From Struthidea cinerea (taxonomy: Eukaryota; Chordata; Aves; Passeriformes; Corcoracidae), in contig VZTI01004954.1 of the NCBI GenBank assembly GCA_013397865.1, positions 238,373 to 302,372 on the forward strand: 64,000 bases of DNA, written 5' to 3'. Each line of letters starts with the position of its first letter. The first letter of the stretch is position 1. Position numbers and translations under genes: made by a program. The notes beneath the pieces are model-generated. The model did not search any database. It saw only the letters and a list, made by a program, of their open reading frames with translations, and was not told the origin of the DNA. This document shows positions 1-34,000 of this stretch, in pieces.

Positions 1-358
1 GTAGATATTGTAAATACATTTTTGATTATCACAGTGCACTAAAGAGTTCCTGATTTTTCCCAACTAGCACTGTATCTATTTCTGTGGAATTTTAAATGCA
101 TGATTTTCCCTGCCTGTCATCACTAAGCACTGTTTGCTGCCGCTGCTATGTTCAGTCTGTGATTCTGAAGAGCTTTTTCCTACAAATTGAATTTTAGAGA
201 AATTAGTGCAGTTTTTAATTAATAATCTACATCTAGATTTTCAGTAATAACTATCTGCCATGTTAAATAATTTTGAAGTTAGCGAAGTGTGGTTTATTCT
301 TGCATAGACTGTATTGCAGATGTTTAACCTGTGTTTTTGTTTCTGCATGTTTTCCAAG
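1..358 (+). other. DENND4A intron at window start
   Basis: AT-rich intronic sequence upstream of the first visible acceptor; no exon recognised. Confidence 0.7.
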
Positions 359-21527
<21,169 letters not shown>

Positions 21528-24500
21528 ATATACCTGGCTAAAGAGGTGATATCTATGACGTATCTCTGTGTAAAATAACCACTTCAGTCACAAGGAACAT
21601 CTCGGTCTTCAGTGTTCAGGAACGTGTGTACGATGGACTGTGGCAGGAGGCCTCGGGAAATTCGGCCTGGCTACGATTGTGGAGATGGACAGAGAGCAAA
21701 ATGGGCCAAATATTATTTCCCTGTCCCTTGTCCTTTCTGCAAATCGGTATGTGGAGAGGCAGGTTCTAAACAAAATCAGTTCTCTGACTTGGGACAACAT
21801 ATTACAGCTCCCTTAAAAAAGAAATTAAGTAACAGGTGGACAGAAGCAATGCACTGAAACTAATGTGAGCGAAGGAAATTCTTCAGAATCTATTGTTTAC
21901 ATAGAGTATTCATGATGTTATGAAGAGCATACAAAGTTGTATTATACATATTTTAAATTGTTTATAGTAAGTTGATATTTTTTTAATTTTTTTAAATTAC
22001 TGGAGTGAATTTTAAATGGACTTGCTGCAGAAGCAATACAGTGCTTATTTTTTTTGCAGTACACTGCTATTTATAGTAACTTGTCCAGTTACTTTTTGGA
22101 GAGTGATTTGTTTTTAAAGCAGAATAGAAAACATTAATCTTCACCTAGACAGTACTCGAGATCCAGGATTTCTCTCATGAACACTTGGAAAATGTGTTAC
22201 CACAGCAATCAGAAGGAAGGTATGGTAAATTTTGCAAAACTCTAATGAACACACTGATGTCTCTGTGAAACACTTCTGTAGAAATCTCCTCTTCCTCTTG
22301 TGTTCCCTTCCCTCCCCACTCCCTAGGGAAGGGAAAGCATATTGAAGAGTCCTATGGATTATGTTATGGAATCAGCCCATCTCAGCTGTTGGCATTTGTT
22401 AGTGTGACCTCATTCCAGATGGGACACGGAGCAAATGCCAGCCTGCATTGAGTTCTCCATAAACACGCAGCGCTCAGTCTCGGTGGTTGTGTTTGAAACA
22501 CTCTCAGTACAATACCACATAATGCCAATCCAAAGCTTCTAACTCAAGTACATCCAGCAAACTTGCTACAGGGAATTATAGGGAATGTAACTTATTGGGG
22601 CGTATTGTGCTTAGTTAAATATACTTGGAATGTTCGGTCTGTATTTCACAGTTGTTTGCAAAACAACTTTTTTTTTTTCTCTGAAGAAAACTGCTATATC
22701 AGTCCTTGTGGTGGAGTCATGGCTTTTGCCTCATGTTTTCTTGTTCTAGACATATAAAAAATGTTCTGTGCTCTTAGTCACATAGCAACTCCTCACCAGA
22801 AGGTAGGCTGTGGGGAAAATATCAGAAGTCTTGCATGGAGGTGAGAAAACAGACATCGAACTGTATAAAACACCCTAAACAAATTAAATCGTGCTTTAAC
22901 AAATAGCTTTATTTTAAGTAGTCTTAATGATTTTCCAATTCTAATTTCTTTTAGTTGTTGCTGTTATAATACTTCCAAATATTCAACTGTTACATTAGAT
23001 TTTATATTGCAGTCTGCCTACCAGTAGGTGTTTTTAAAAGCATCTTTAGTTTGCAAGTTATAATAAATCAGCAATATTTAGTTAGGCAGAAAGGTGATAA
23101 ACTTTAAAGCTCACATTTACTTTATTAAGTGAAATAGAGTGAGCCTTAGAGGCTTCAATGAAAAGTAATGCTGCTATGAAGCTCTGTAACCTCCTCCCAG
23201 ACCTCTGTAAAGTTGTAAGAAGATGCTGCCCTAAGAAGAAAGGATTTAAAATGTGTAGAGCTGCAGGTATGTGCTGATGATAATTGCAGGATGTAGTCTT
23301 GGATACAGCTTCCATCGGGTAATGCCTCTTCTCTAACGTGCTGCTAATTATGTAGCTGACCTTTTTGAAAGTATCCCCCCACCTGAGGTGGAGCTAGCAA
23401 TGCTACACTTACAACATCTTTCACATTTAATTTATTTTAATGATCTGTGATGCTCTTTTGTACTGCCACACTTATAGAGTATCCCTTGTGCATGAAATGG
23501 AGCTCCTTTTTTCACCCAGGTACATGGTAGACATACCCTCTTCATTCCTCCGAACTATTGTGAAGTAAACAGGCTATTTTTGAACACATTCCCTGTAAGT
23601 ACCCCTTAGTGTGCATGGTTGCTCTGCTCTGTACAGTAGGAATGCTGCATTACCATGGAAATCTTGCCTCCAGTAGTTGCTGTATTTAAGCTCACAGCTG
23701 GGTAGTGCCATGGGGAAGGTCGTGTTCCCAGCTCCCTGCAGTTCTGTTTCCCATTTGCCACTGGGGCAGCCACTGTTCTATAGGACCTTCAAGCCATGAA
23801 AGGAGAGAGAGCAAGTGCTTCTTCCAGAGCTGCTGTGGGGCATTAGAGGGGCTGAGCTATGACCCAGCTTCCCACTCTGATTCCGGGGTGGCCGAAGCGC
23901 TGAGCCCAGTCCCCATCTCCAGGACATGGTGCAGGTTAGTGCAGGTGTGGGGGCAACACTGTCACACGTGGCCCTTCCTCCATCTAGTCCCAGCCTCCTT
24001 GTAAGGACTTCCAACTGCCTCCAGACTTATAAACCCAACAAGTTCTACTTCTTTCCAATATTCCCCAGTACTATCAGGTAGTGGATACTGCACTGGGAAC
24101 AGGATTGTCCGTGCAGCCTTCACACAATCCCTCTGTTCCTGCATCCCCGGCCTGGCACTCCTGAAGCATTGCCAATGTTAATTTGGGTGTGCTTTTAAAT
24201 TACTATATCATGTAATAGCTCATCAAGTGAAATCATTATACTTACTGAATTGTTTTATAAAGTCTGTTGCAAGTCAGTCCACTGTAGAAATATATAAAAA
24301 TAGAGTTGGAATAACAACATACTGTAAGTGAGAAATTTTCCTCATTCAAGTCATAATGTTCCAAATGTATCCTGAGGTCAATAATTTTTAAGCATCATAC
24401 AATTCAGTGTTGAAACACTTTTCAAATCTCACTGTCCTTTATTAGAAAAGCAATTTGACTATATTTTCCAATACCACAAAGATGAATAAATAAAATATTT

Positions 24501-24952
24501 GAGACATATTTTCAATTTAAAATTTTGTATGAACTGAATTTTCTCCTTTTGTGTATTAAATAGTGCTTATGTCCAAAACCTTAAACAAAGGTTTTACATT
24601 TGCAGTGCAATATATATTTTGCTTTACTTATGGTTCCACTGGAATAATTATTGGAGATGAAATACTGAAATGTGATAGAAACTGTGCTGTTTCTCAGACA
24701 CTGCTGTGTCCCATTTGAGAAGGTTTGCTGTTGGTACAGTTACAGCCTGATAAATTTGACTTCCACTGGTAAATTAAATGACTTGTATCCCAAGAAAGAG
24801 AAAATTCCTGCATGTAAAATCTTTGTGTAACAAATGGGAGATGCAAATAGTAATAATAGAGAGGGGTATTTCTGGATATTATCTCACTGGGATTTAAAAA
24901 TGGTACTTTGTTAGTCTGCAAGCAGCACTTTTTAAATGAATGGTTGTAGATT

Positions 24953-24960
24953 TGTAAATA
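24953..24960 (+). promoter_or_regulatory. Pumilio response element (TGTAAATA) in DENND4A 3'UTR
   Basis: Perfect match to the UGUANAUA motif bound by Pumilio-family repressors, on the sense strand of the predicted DENND4A 3'UTR, about 260 bases upstream of the last poly(A) signal. An eight-base motif can occur by chance in AT-rich DNA. Confidence 0.35.
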
Positions 24961-25105
24961 TGTAATGTTTAAATTTTATTTACCAAAAACCAGTATGTTG
25001 GATGTTTGCTTTGGTTTGTAGTTCCTTTAAAATATGCAAAGTCAATGTTCACAATGTTAAGGTTTTTTTCTGTCTCATCCAAAAGAAGAAGTTTTACAGT
25101 GAGTC

Positions 25106-25111
25106 AATAAA
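25106..25111 (+). promoter_or_regulatory. Candidate proximal poly(A) signal AATAAA, DENND4A
   Basis: AATAAA on the sense strand near the end of the predicted 3'UTR, followed within about 30 bases by a T-rich stretch (TCTTTCTGGTTATTTT). One of two closely spaced candidates. Confidence 0.45.
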
Positions 25112-25220
25112 AAGCTTAAAATCTTTCTGGTTATTTTCATTAACATTGTATTAGATGGATTAGAGTGACAGAAATGTCTGCAACTCTTAACCATGTTGTG
25201 TGCTCCCATGAGGTGTTAAC

Positions 25221-25226
25221 AATAAA
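25221..25226 (+). promoter_or_regulatory. Candidate distal poly(A) signal AATAAA, DENND4A
   Basis: AATAAA followed about 10-20 bases later by a GT-rich element (GGTTTGTTGTCAGTGG), the best-formed cleavage signal after the DENND4A stop. It is the last sense-strand candidate before the convergent SLC24A1 gene. Confidence 0.5.
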
Positions 25227-25245
25227 CCTCTCAGGTTTGTTGTCA

Positions 25246-25936
25246 GTGGCATTTTTTCATCTTGTCTATGTAGAAGTCAGTGCTAACAAGAGGAAATAGT
25301 GCTGGTTAAATAATCTGTAACTGTCAGAGATTAGTGTCAGGATGAAAACAAACCCCCAGCAGTTCAACTCCTTGTAGTATTTGATTCCTGGCCTTAGTTT
25401 TGATTAGAGGTGGTGTGCTATTCTAACCCCTGAGCCTTTTAGTCTCGTTGCAGGAAGATGTAAACCCAGATGATGTCACACTTGTACTGGTGGCACTGTG
25501 CACGAATTTTAGGCACTGCATTGCAAGATCAGGTACAGATTTGAAAGGAGCTCAGTGCAGTTTTAGGGAGTTCATTGCTGAGCTGCAGCCTGTGTGTCCA
25601 CGCAGGGATTTTAAACAGAGCAGTTCCATAAAGGCCCAGCCACATCCATCTGATTCTCTTCCCACTGAAGTAAAAGTCACTGATTTCAGGGAGTTTGAGC
25701 AGTTCACTGAGTAATTTAGAGTGTGTTCCTGAAAATTTCCTATAATGAGTAAATATTCTGTGCTGAAAATCAGCTCTTTTAACTTGAAGGAATCGGCCCT
25801 AGTGAAAATTTGATGCATCTAAATTGTATCAGCCTTTCCACAAGTGCCTAAATGTGTGTTATTTGATATTAGTCATTACAGTATCTGTTCTGATTCTAAA
25901 GAAAAACAGTAGAGGCTGACACACCACTTGAGACTG
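25246..25936. other. Spacer between convergent DENND4A and SLC24A1 3' ends
   Basis: About 0.7 kb between predicted cleavage regions. It contains only short chance open frames (an 88-codon one on each strand around 25.45-25.82 kb) with no recognisable domain, splice context or neighbour that would support a gene. I see no repeat here. Confidence 0.6.
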
Positions 25937-25937
25937 T

Positions 25938-25969
25938 TTTATTTTTTAGCATGTTAAAGATACTTTATT
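25938..25969 (-). promoter_or_regulatory. Tandem poly(A) signals of SLC24A1
   Basis: Two AATAAA hexamers on the minus strand (TTTATT on plus at 25938-25943 and 25964-25969), 110-140 bases beyond the SLC24A1 stop. They predict a very short 3'UTR. Confidence 0.6.
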
Positions 25970-26078
25970 TTCAGTAAGTTTGTTACAATTCTGGTTGCTT
26001 TTTTCAGTAGAACAACTGCTACTTCAACCCTCTTTTGATGTTGCTGGACCCTCACACATATCTTGAAGTGTCCACATG

Positions 26079-28069
26079 TCATACAGATACTGGGCAGGAT
26101 ATTATCTTGTCCTCTAACATCACACTGATGACCAGAAACACAAAGTAGAGAGCAAACATGGTGAGCCCCAGTAGTTTGTTCATTTTCCATTTACAGAGAG
26201 AGATGGAGATAATCACAAACAGGAGCATGAGGAAAAGAAGAACAATTGCACAAAACAAACCATTGCTGCTGACTGCCACGGGGCTGAGGCCATTGAAGAT
26301 AGAAAAAAGGAACCAGGGAACTGGCAGGCTGCAAGGAAAGGGAAAGTAATTGAAATAAATGTTTTAAGGCAGTTCATTTTCTGCATCATAACTAAGCAAT
26401 TTTTCCAAACTGTTACAGGGTAAAAAAAGCATGATTGTATTCACTATAGCTCAGCATAAATCTAAACTGGATGTTGTTCCTGTCAAAACTGCATTTGGAT
26501 AATGCTTGCACTATCATAATGCAATCCAAGAGTAGAAGGGGTTGGAAAATAATGCGTAAGAATTAAGTGCCTTGGTGTGCTATAATAAAGAAATGTCCTG
26601 ATGGTTTAGGATGGGAGATCCAGGCACTGATACTGACCTTCCCCAGGAGATTAATGTCTCTGAGTGACCAGGTAACGTTCCTGCCTGTATATCTTTGACA
26701 TTAGCCAAAGATCTCTTGCATTTTTGTCTTGAAAAATTGGTAATTTTGTGTTGATTTAGAATTGGGTAAAGACAGTGGGCTGAGTTATGACAGTTTGTCT
26801 TTCCTGGCTGGGTTTGGGTTGGGTTTCTTCAAAAGGAACTGGTTGCTCAGCTGCCCTTCATTTTAACTACAGCTAAAAGGAAATTAACTGAGGCATGTTT
26901 GGTTTCAAACCAGGTAACGTCGTGGTTCAGAAATGCATCTGTTAGCATTGACCTGCTACTCACCCAACAGTGATGTCGAAGATGTTGCTGCCCACAGAAC
27001 TGGACACAGCCATGTCCCCTAAGCCCTTCCGTGCCACGATGACACTGGTGATGAGGTCGGGGATGGATGTGCCTGCTGCCAGTATGGTTAACCCCATAAT
27101 TTCCTCTGATATCCCAACTGTTTCACCAACCTAATCAACACAAAGTTGGGTAGTGCTGTTAGCAATGGAACGTGAGTATATTTGCTCTGTGCAGTGTTAG
27201 GGTTTGTGCCATGTTTGAGTTAAAATATTCTGAGTCCCATAAATGTGGCAGCATTTTCCTGCTTTATAGAATTGGAAAGTTCAATTTTATAGTGTCTGTT
27301 GATTCTGGATTTGCTCTATAATGTAGGGAATCTGACTACAGTGATGGCAGCACTGAGCCAAGGTCGAGTCAGCTACAGCACAGTTTTCCTGTCCTCAGTC
27401 CTCTTCTGGATGTTGTCTGCCTTTCCAAATTTAACATCAGCTATGCAAGATCCAAGGGCCTTTGGAGATGACAGTCCTTGGATTTACAGCATGATCAGAT
27501 TTACTGGGCATGTACAATGTATCACTCAATACAGACTGGGGGGCTGATCCTACAAGATGGAAGTATTAGTTCCCAGAATACCAGGTGAACATTAAGACAG
27601 CGGGAGTGAAGATCATTTAGCAGCTTCCAGAATCAGAACCTATATTTTCCTAGAATTTTAATTAGGTAATGGATAATTTTGTTCTGCACAGAAACATTAA
27701 TCAATGAAAAGTCAGAATTAAGATAAATCTTGATAGTACTTTGCCTTTCACTGATGCACAAACTCCCTTGGAAGCTCTCAGAAAAGAATGAATCTTTGTC
27801 AAATCAAAAAGAAGGAAATCAAAAATTCCCTTTTGGGTTCTAACAAAACAAAGTTTCTACTGTTGTGATAGATGACTGCAGCTGTAATTCATCAGATAAA
27901 ATGCCACAGTAACACTGTCCCCTCTCTCCATCTACTTGTTCTGAAATGGTGATTTGCAGAAAGAACATAAACCTCTCACCTGGTGAGCCCACCACACCAT
28001 GAGGTAAGAGAATGCAGCAATCCAGAGGATGGATCCAAAAAACGTGATGACAAAGAATTTTTTTGACTC
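26079..28069 (-). CDS. SLC24A1: SLC24A1 exons 7-9: second membrane cluster, alpha-2 repeat, C-terminus
   Basis: Exon 7 (28069-27980) encodes KKFFVITFFGSILWIAAFSY plus LMVWWAHQ. Exon 8 (27130-26964) encodes the alpha-2 repeat with the ion-binding acidic residue in GTSIPDLITS and the SSSVGSNIFDITVG helix. Exon 9 (26328-26079) encodes two further hydrophobic spans (LFCAIVLLFLMLLFVIISIS and LTMFALYFVFLVISVM) and the end EDKIISCPVSV. All junctions are canonical and in phase. Confidence 0.94.
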
Positions 28070-31000
28070 CTGTTGAAATCAAATTTGAAAAGAAATAAGA
28101 GATGTTTCAGGGAAGTTAATAGTCCCCATTGAAAACTATTCACCTGAAACACTTCTCTGCAATTGATTGCTTTAACTTGGACCCTGGTCTCTGTTTGCTC
28201 TGTTTTTCAGCTTGATTAGGTGACCTGTAGTTGCTAGAGTTTGTGGTTTATTAAATTAAGTCTCTGGAATGACATTACACTGCAGCTGGGGCTCCTGTCC
28301 CACTCCCTGCAGCAGTAACAGCATTTCAACTATGCAAAGACTCCAGACGTGGAAAAATGGACCCAGGGACTCTTGCCCAGAGGAAATCTATAGCTCAGTT
28401 AATGACTCCAGTAGCAGAAGGAAGATAGATTCTTACTGGGTTTCTGACATCAGGCAGAGTGCTCCAGAGAGGAAAGACAATGGGAAAGAGGAAAAGGTAA
28501 ATTGCTTGTTTCTTCCTTGATTCTGGCCATTCCAGAGATAAGGGCTCATCGTTTTCATCACCCTCTGTGCTGTCACCATCGCTGTCCTCCTGGCTCTCAG
28601 AGCTACTGTCGTCTGAGGTGTCATTGCTTGACGGGGGCTGTACATCAGGATAAAAAATCAAAAAGCCAATATATTTTCACACTAACAAGGAGCTGCAGTT
28701 ACTCACCATGGCCTCACCTGAGCAGAGCTCACATTTGTAACCTGCTGAGGGCAGCCACAGCTCTTGTGGGACAGAATCCAGGCACACTCCCACCCCAGTA
28801 CCTGTGTATTGTTAACTAATTGGCATCCATTAACTAGAACTACCTTCTAGACACAGATTTAACATTTTACGTCCTTGAAAAACCTTTTCTCATCAGAACT
28901 GCCAAATTACATCACCTGAAAGGGATTTGGGGAGCAAAACAGAACAGTCTGCTGGTGAGCACAGGACAGGCAGGTGCTCTTCTCTTACCATGGAGTGCCC
29001 TCTGATGTCAGAAGAGTCATTTGAGAGGACAATACTGTCCAGTCTCAGTTGGTGTCATAATTTGGACCCAATTTGTGTTTGTAAGCCAAAATATTTCCGC
29101 CAGCATCTTAATAAATCACTACACACAGAGCCTATTTATAGATGCCAGTGACATGGGTTGGGTCCTGTCCCAACAGCTGTGGAGAGGGAAGAAAGAAAGT
29201 ACACATGAAGGTCAGCCTGGATGGGCACTTAGTGCCTGTGCTCCTGATTTTGATACCTGTCCATCCTGTGGCACATCTGCCTTCTGTGTGTCTTTGCTGG
29301 GCTCTGAGTCACTGGCAGGAGTTACCTGGACGGTGCTCAGTGCTTTCTTTTCCTCTCCTGCAAAAAGCAATAAGAAGGAATTCTGGTTTCAGTCATCTTG
29401 GATGGGTGGTCACCTTCCCTGTGACCAGCAGGAGCTCTGAGCTCCCTATCACAATGGTGCCATCTCAGGTTAAACACCCTGAGATTGCTTAGGTTTGTTG
29501 TGTGTCGTCCCTGACTCCTGTGATTGTGTTTGGTAAATCTGGGCAGAATTTGGCCCACCTGGAGTAGAATGAGACCTTGATGCCCCTGACCTTCCATCCA
29601 GAACTGCTGCAAGGAGCACATGTGTAACAGGGAAATGCTAATTACCTCATCTGCAGCTGACTAGCATTTCTTGGTTTCTTTCTGGATTCTGAAGATTATA
29701 TTAAAACCATCCTTAAAACCCAGAAAGGATGTAAACCTTTGCTTCTCAGGTCTGTCCCCGCCAGGCCCCCTTCCCAGTAGAGCACAGCATTCTCCAGGGA
29801 CCTGATATTCTTCAAGGCTTCTGAGAAATTACCAGGATGTGCTGCCAGACTTTAATCCCTGATCATTTGGTGGGTATTCAAAAGCAAATAGGAGGAAAGT
29901 GCTGACACATACAAGGAAATAACTGCAATGTCCTGCTGTTCCTGCATTAACCTGCATAGCCAAGAGGAACACAGAAACCTCTGTGGGAATAGAGTAGAAA
30001 TATGGATAACACGGAGCAGAGGTGAGGGAGTGAAGTCAGTTTGGTGCTTATAGCATGCACCTAAAATTTACTTTGGTTTTAAACAGTGTTTTTCTCAAGT
30101 TTGGGATTCATTCACCTGTGTGAGGCCCAGTGTTGGGAGGTGGTCAGGTGCCTGTGTCATGTGGAGCTGGGACCTTCCACACAAAAGTTTATTTTTATTC
30201 AAAATCTGCAGCCTTGCTGGCAGCACAAACCTGTGTTGTAGCACAGGCCAGTTCTGGCTCCAAGGCAGCTCACAAAGCCTGTGTGTCAGCAGTGACAGAG
30301 AAAACCCAAAGAAAACATTAAATTGACAGAGGGCAGATCTAGGTTAAATGTTAGGAAAAAATTCTTCCCAGTGAGGGTGGTGAGGCCCTGGCACAGGGTG
30401 CCTGGAGAAGCTGTGGCTGCCCTGGGATCCCTGGAAGTGTCCAAGGCCAGGTGGGAGGGGTCTTGGAGCACCCTGGGATAGTGGAAGGTGTCCCTGCCCA
30501 TGGCAGGGGGTGGAACAGGATGGGCTTTAAGGTCCCTTCCAACCCAAACCATTATATGATTCTGTGATTCTATTAAAGGAAGGGTGCACAGGTCCTTGGA
30601 ATTGATATAGATGGAGTCAGTGCAGCTTATTCCCTCTGGAGGAACCTTCTGTGCCCTGCTGTGAGTGTGTGAAGGTACTGTGTTTTAACAAACACCTCAT
30701 TTGCACAGTCTACCAAAGACCAGCAGCACACAAGTGCTATCTGCAATGGCCTGATTTCCCTCCTGCACTGTTCCATGGCCATTTCCAGTGCATCCTTGTA
30801 GCTCTCCCTGCCTGGATGCTGCCTCACTAACAGCTCCTCTGGGGATGGCTGCTCCTGCCTGTGTGGACCAATTGATTTCTGCTGCATTGTTACAGCAGCC
30901 ATCTGTGACCAGTAATAGAACAAAATTTGTGTTAGACCCCAGTGTTTCTTTGCCAGCCCTTGGGCTTTGTGTGATGGGAAGGTGAGGGCCTGCAGTGCAA

Positions 31001-34000
31001 AACAAAGCAAACAGCGCTGGCTCTTCCTGCACTCACCTGGCTGGGAGCCTTGTCCTTCCAGGGTCTCGGCCTTGGCCATGTTGCTCAGGATGTCAACCCT
31101 GTCTTTAAATTTTGCTGTGGGTGAGAAGGACGCGGTCATCAGGGGCTGTCACTGCAAAGCCCTCCTTGACCTGCCTCCCCCAACACACACATGCTCTTGC
31201 CCCCTTCCTCTTGCAGGGGCTGCAGCCAGCACTTCCCCAGGAGTTGTTCTGGCTGTGACCCCAGATTTTGGCTGCTGCTAGGTGGGCATAGCTGTTGTAT
31301 TTAACTGCCTAGTGCTACAGCAATTATACCAGCAATTTGACATGGAACTAACACCATCCTATTTAAAGAGAATCTAGAGGAATGAGAAATCCTTTCTGGG
31401 TCAGTAATACAGAGGATATCTGTACTTCATAGGAAGAAAATGCAGAAAGAACAGAGGAGTTTCGGTGCAATATCAGCTTGTTCCCAATGGACTACTGATT
31501 TTTTTCCCAGGCTAGATTGTGTGCAAACTAAAAATGACACCTTCCTCCTGCCATGTGGCTGCTGAAGAAGCTTCAGGATGCTGCCTACAGCCTGGGGACC
31601 TGATGGGAATGGAAAATAAACACCTTTTATATTCCAGTTCCCTCAAAAATTATTGCTTTTTCTAAGTATACACAAGTGTCTCCTGCTGGAGCTGATTTAA
31701 ATTCCTGGTATCCAGGTTCAGCATGGTCCAGGCTGTCTGAGAGATGATCTTCACCAGCACAAGTCTGCTGCTCTATTTCTGGGACTGCCGAGGGCTTCTT
31801 CCACTGTAAACTAAGCTCTGCTCTACTCTGCCAAGCTACTTTTTTACTGGTTTACAGTGAACTGTGAAACTGTGTCTCCATAGTTGTTTTTTGCTCAAAT
31901 ATCTTACTGCTGACTCTCAGAGAAAGTGAACAAGAAAAGCCGCATTTTGCTCTAATCTATGTCCTTTGTTGAGCTGCACACCCAATGACTGAGGGTCACT
32001 GGGTTTGCTCATGGACAGTAGCCACAAGGAATTGGCCAATGCTGTGCTTGGCTTGTGTGCAGGGCTGTAAATTAATTTCCTCTGAAAGTTTTATCACACT
32101 GATTTAATCTACTGTGCTGTTGACTACGCACCCAGAAGGCGCTGTTGTCATTTGCCTCAAGGGCAGGGCCCTGCCACTTTGTTAATCACAGTGACATTGA
32201 GATAATAGAAATAGCAGGTCCAGCCATTTGAGCGGAATTACTGTTCTGAGCTGAACCTCGTGAAAAATCAGTAAATGCTGGTGTATGTCCAATAACTGGG
32301 CCCAGACCAGACATTAACACCTCAGGGGACAAGTCCTACTCTGGTGAGATTCCTGCTACTGTCTGACAGAAACATCTTTCACCAACTGGGATTTCCACTG
32401 AGCACTGGAATGGCTGGACTGAGATGAAATGATCATGAAGTAACAGAATGGTTGGGGTTGGAAAGGACCTTAAAAGTCATCCAGCCCCACCTCCTGCCAT
32501 GGGCAGAGACACCTTCCACTGTCCCAGGTTGCTCCAAGCCCTGTCCAACCTGGTCTTGGACACTTCCAGGGATCCCGGGGCAGCCACGGCTTCTCCGGGC
32601 AACCTGTACCAGGGCCTACCCACCCTCATAGGTAAGAATTTCTAACCTAAATGATAATTTCTTCTCCTTTGAAAGGCTGGCTGGGACTCAAGAGCCTGAC
32701 TCTTCCATTCTCCTTGTCAATACTGAAGGTCACTGGAAGGGATGTGAAGTGTTTCACTTCCTTCTCCCTGTGCTCGTGCACAAGCACATCCCTCAGTGCA
32801 GGGGTGACCTTTTGCTCCCAGTCTCCTCTAAGCAGTGGGCAATGCATCCTTCTGTTTGGCTTTTCCCAGAAGCTGCTACAAAAGCTCCTGTCAGCAGGGT
32901 CAGGGCAGTCAGGCTCAGCCTGAGATTATAGAAATTCAAGCTGCTGGCTCCCTGCCCTCAGCCAGGCCATGGGCTGGGAGTGCCGAGTGGAGCCTGGGAG
33001 CATCTCTCTGTCAGGATAAACAGATTAGGCCCAGGCCACTGTCCAGTTCTCATGAGATCAGCCTCGTTTAAAAGGGTGTTAATTCCTCTGACACACAATT
33101 CCTGCAGGAGGGACTGAGACTGGAGGCAGAACTGGCTCTAAGCTGGCCAGATCTGCAGGTCAGCACGAGGAGGAAGGATGTCCGTGAGTTCAGTCTGTGC
33201 TGTGCTGGAGTAGCTGTGCAGGGCAGTGTCCCTCTCAGTCCCCTGGGGCATTCACTGCTGGCAACTCTGTCCCCTGGGCTGAGAACCCATCTCACATGCC
33301 TGTGTCCAGTGGCCCTGAGATGCTCTCCAGGAGAATTCTTGATCTATGAATTGACAGCATCCAGGATGGACTTCAGGTGGCAGCTGAATTCTACCTTGAA
33401 TTTGGCTCTTACATTTAATTCACTCTTTGGCTCTAATATTCAATCTAACAGGATTCAGAATACAATCAGCAGGGAGGATTTTTTCTTTACAATTTGGCGT
33501 GAACCTGAAAGATTTGGAGATTCTGCTGTCTAAAAGTGGAAATACAAAAAAAAGTCTTTCGATTCCTTTTGCCCCTTTGTATCACGATTCTCTTACAACA
33601 AATGATGGAATGCTAATGAAGCAAGGGGAAGCTGTAGCTGCCTTCAGCCTTCTCCAGCCTGCAACAGTGCCCACTGCTCTGGTCTAATTTCCAAAATCAT
33701 TACCTTGTTAACTGGGGCATAGTGAGGGCAGGCAGCTCTGACAACCTCTCTGCTGGAGTCTTTTGCTTCATTCAAAAAGAAATGTAAGCTTCTGCCTTCT
33801 TCTCTGTGTGACTAGAGTTTAAAGAGTCTGATGGTAAGGCTAGAGGTTTAGAAATGAGAGGGTTCCTGAGCGTTTCCAAAATCCTTGCTCCCTTTAATTC
33901 CCCATCAGTTCCCTCTGGTGTCTAATGGGATGATCTTGAAAAGATCTCATGCTCTTCTTCTACTCACTTTCACAGAAAGTAGGGAAAAGGACAAAAGAAA

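Larger units (their letters stand above)
21528..25245 (+). other. DENND4A: DENND4A 3' untranslated region (predicted)
   Basis: About 3.7 kb of AT-rich sequence after the DENND4A stop with no splice-supported coding content. It contains AT-rich runs typical of long 3'UTRs, a perfect Pumilio-type TGTAAATA, and two late AATAAA hexamers. A 3.7-kb 3'UTR is plausible for this gene, but the end is inferred from hexamers only; earlier AATAAA copies (for example near 23.06 and 24.49 kb) could also be used. Confidence 0.55.

Noticed and set aside
21612..21857. 81-codon open frame in the DENND4A 3'UTR with a CPFC motif (PVPCPFCKSVCGEAG)
   Set aside because: The CPFC recalls the zinc-ribbon exon, but the frame lies after a conserved DENND4A stop, has only one cysteine pair of that type and no sign of a second cistron. 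Could be revisited if it proves conserved.
30627..31139. 170-codon minus-strand open frame starting MTASFSPTAKFKDRVDILSN
   Set aside because: The conserved part is just SLC24A1 exon 31114-31037; the rest is read-through into both introns.
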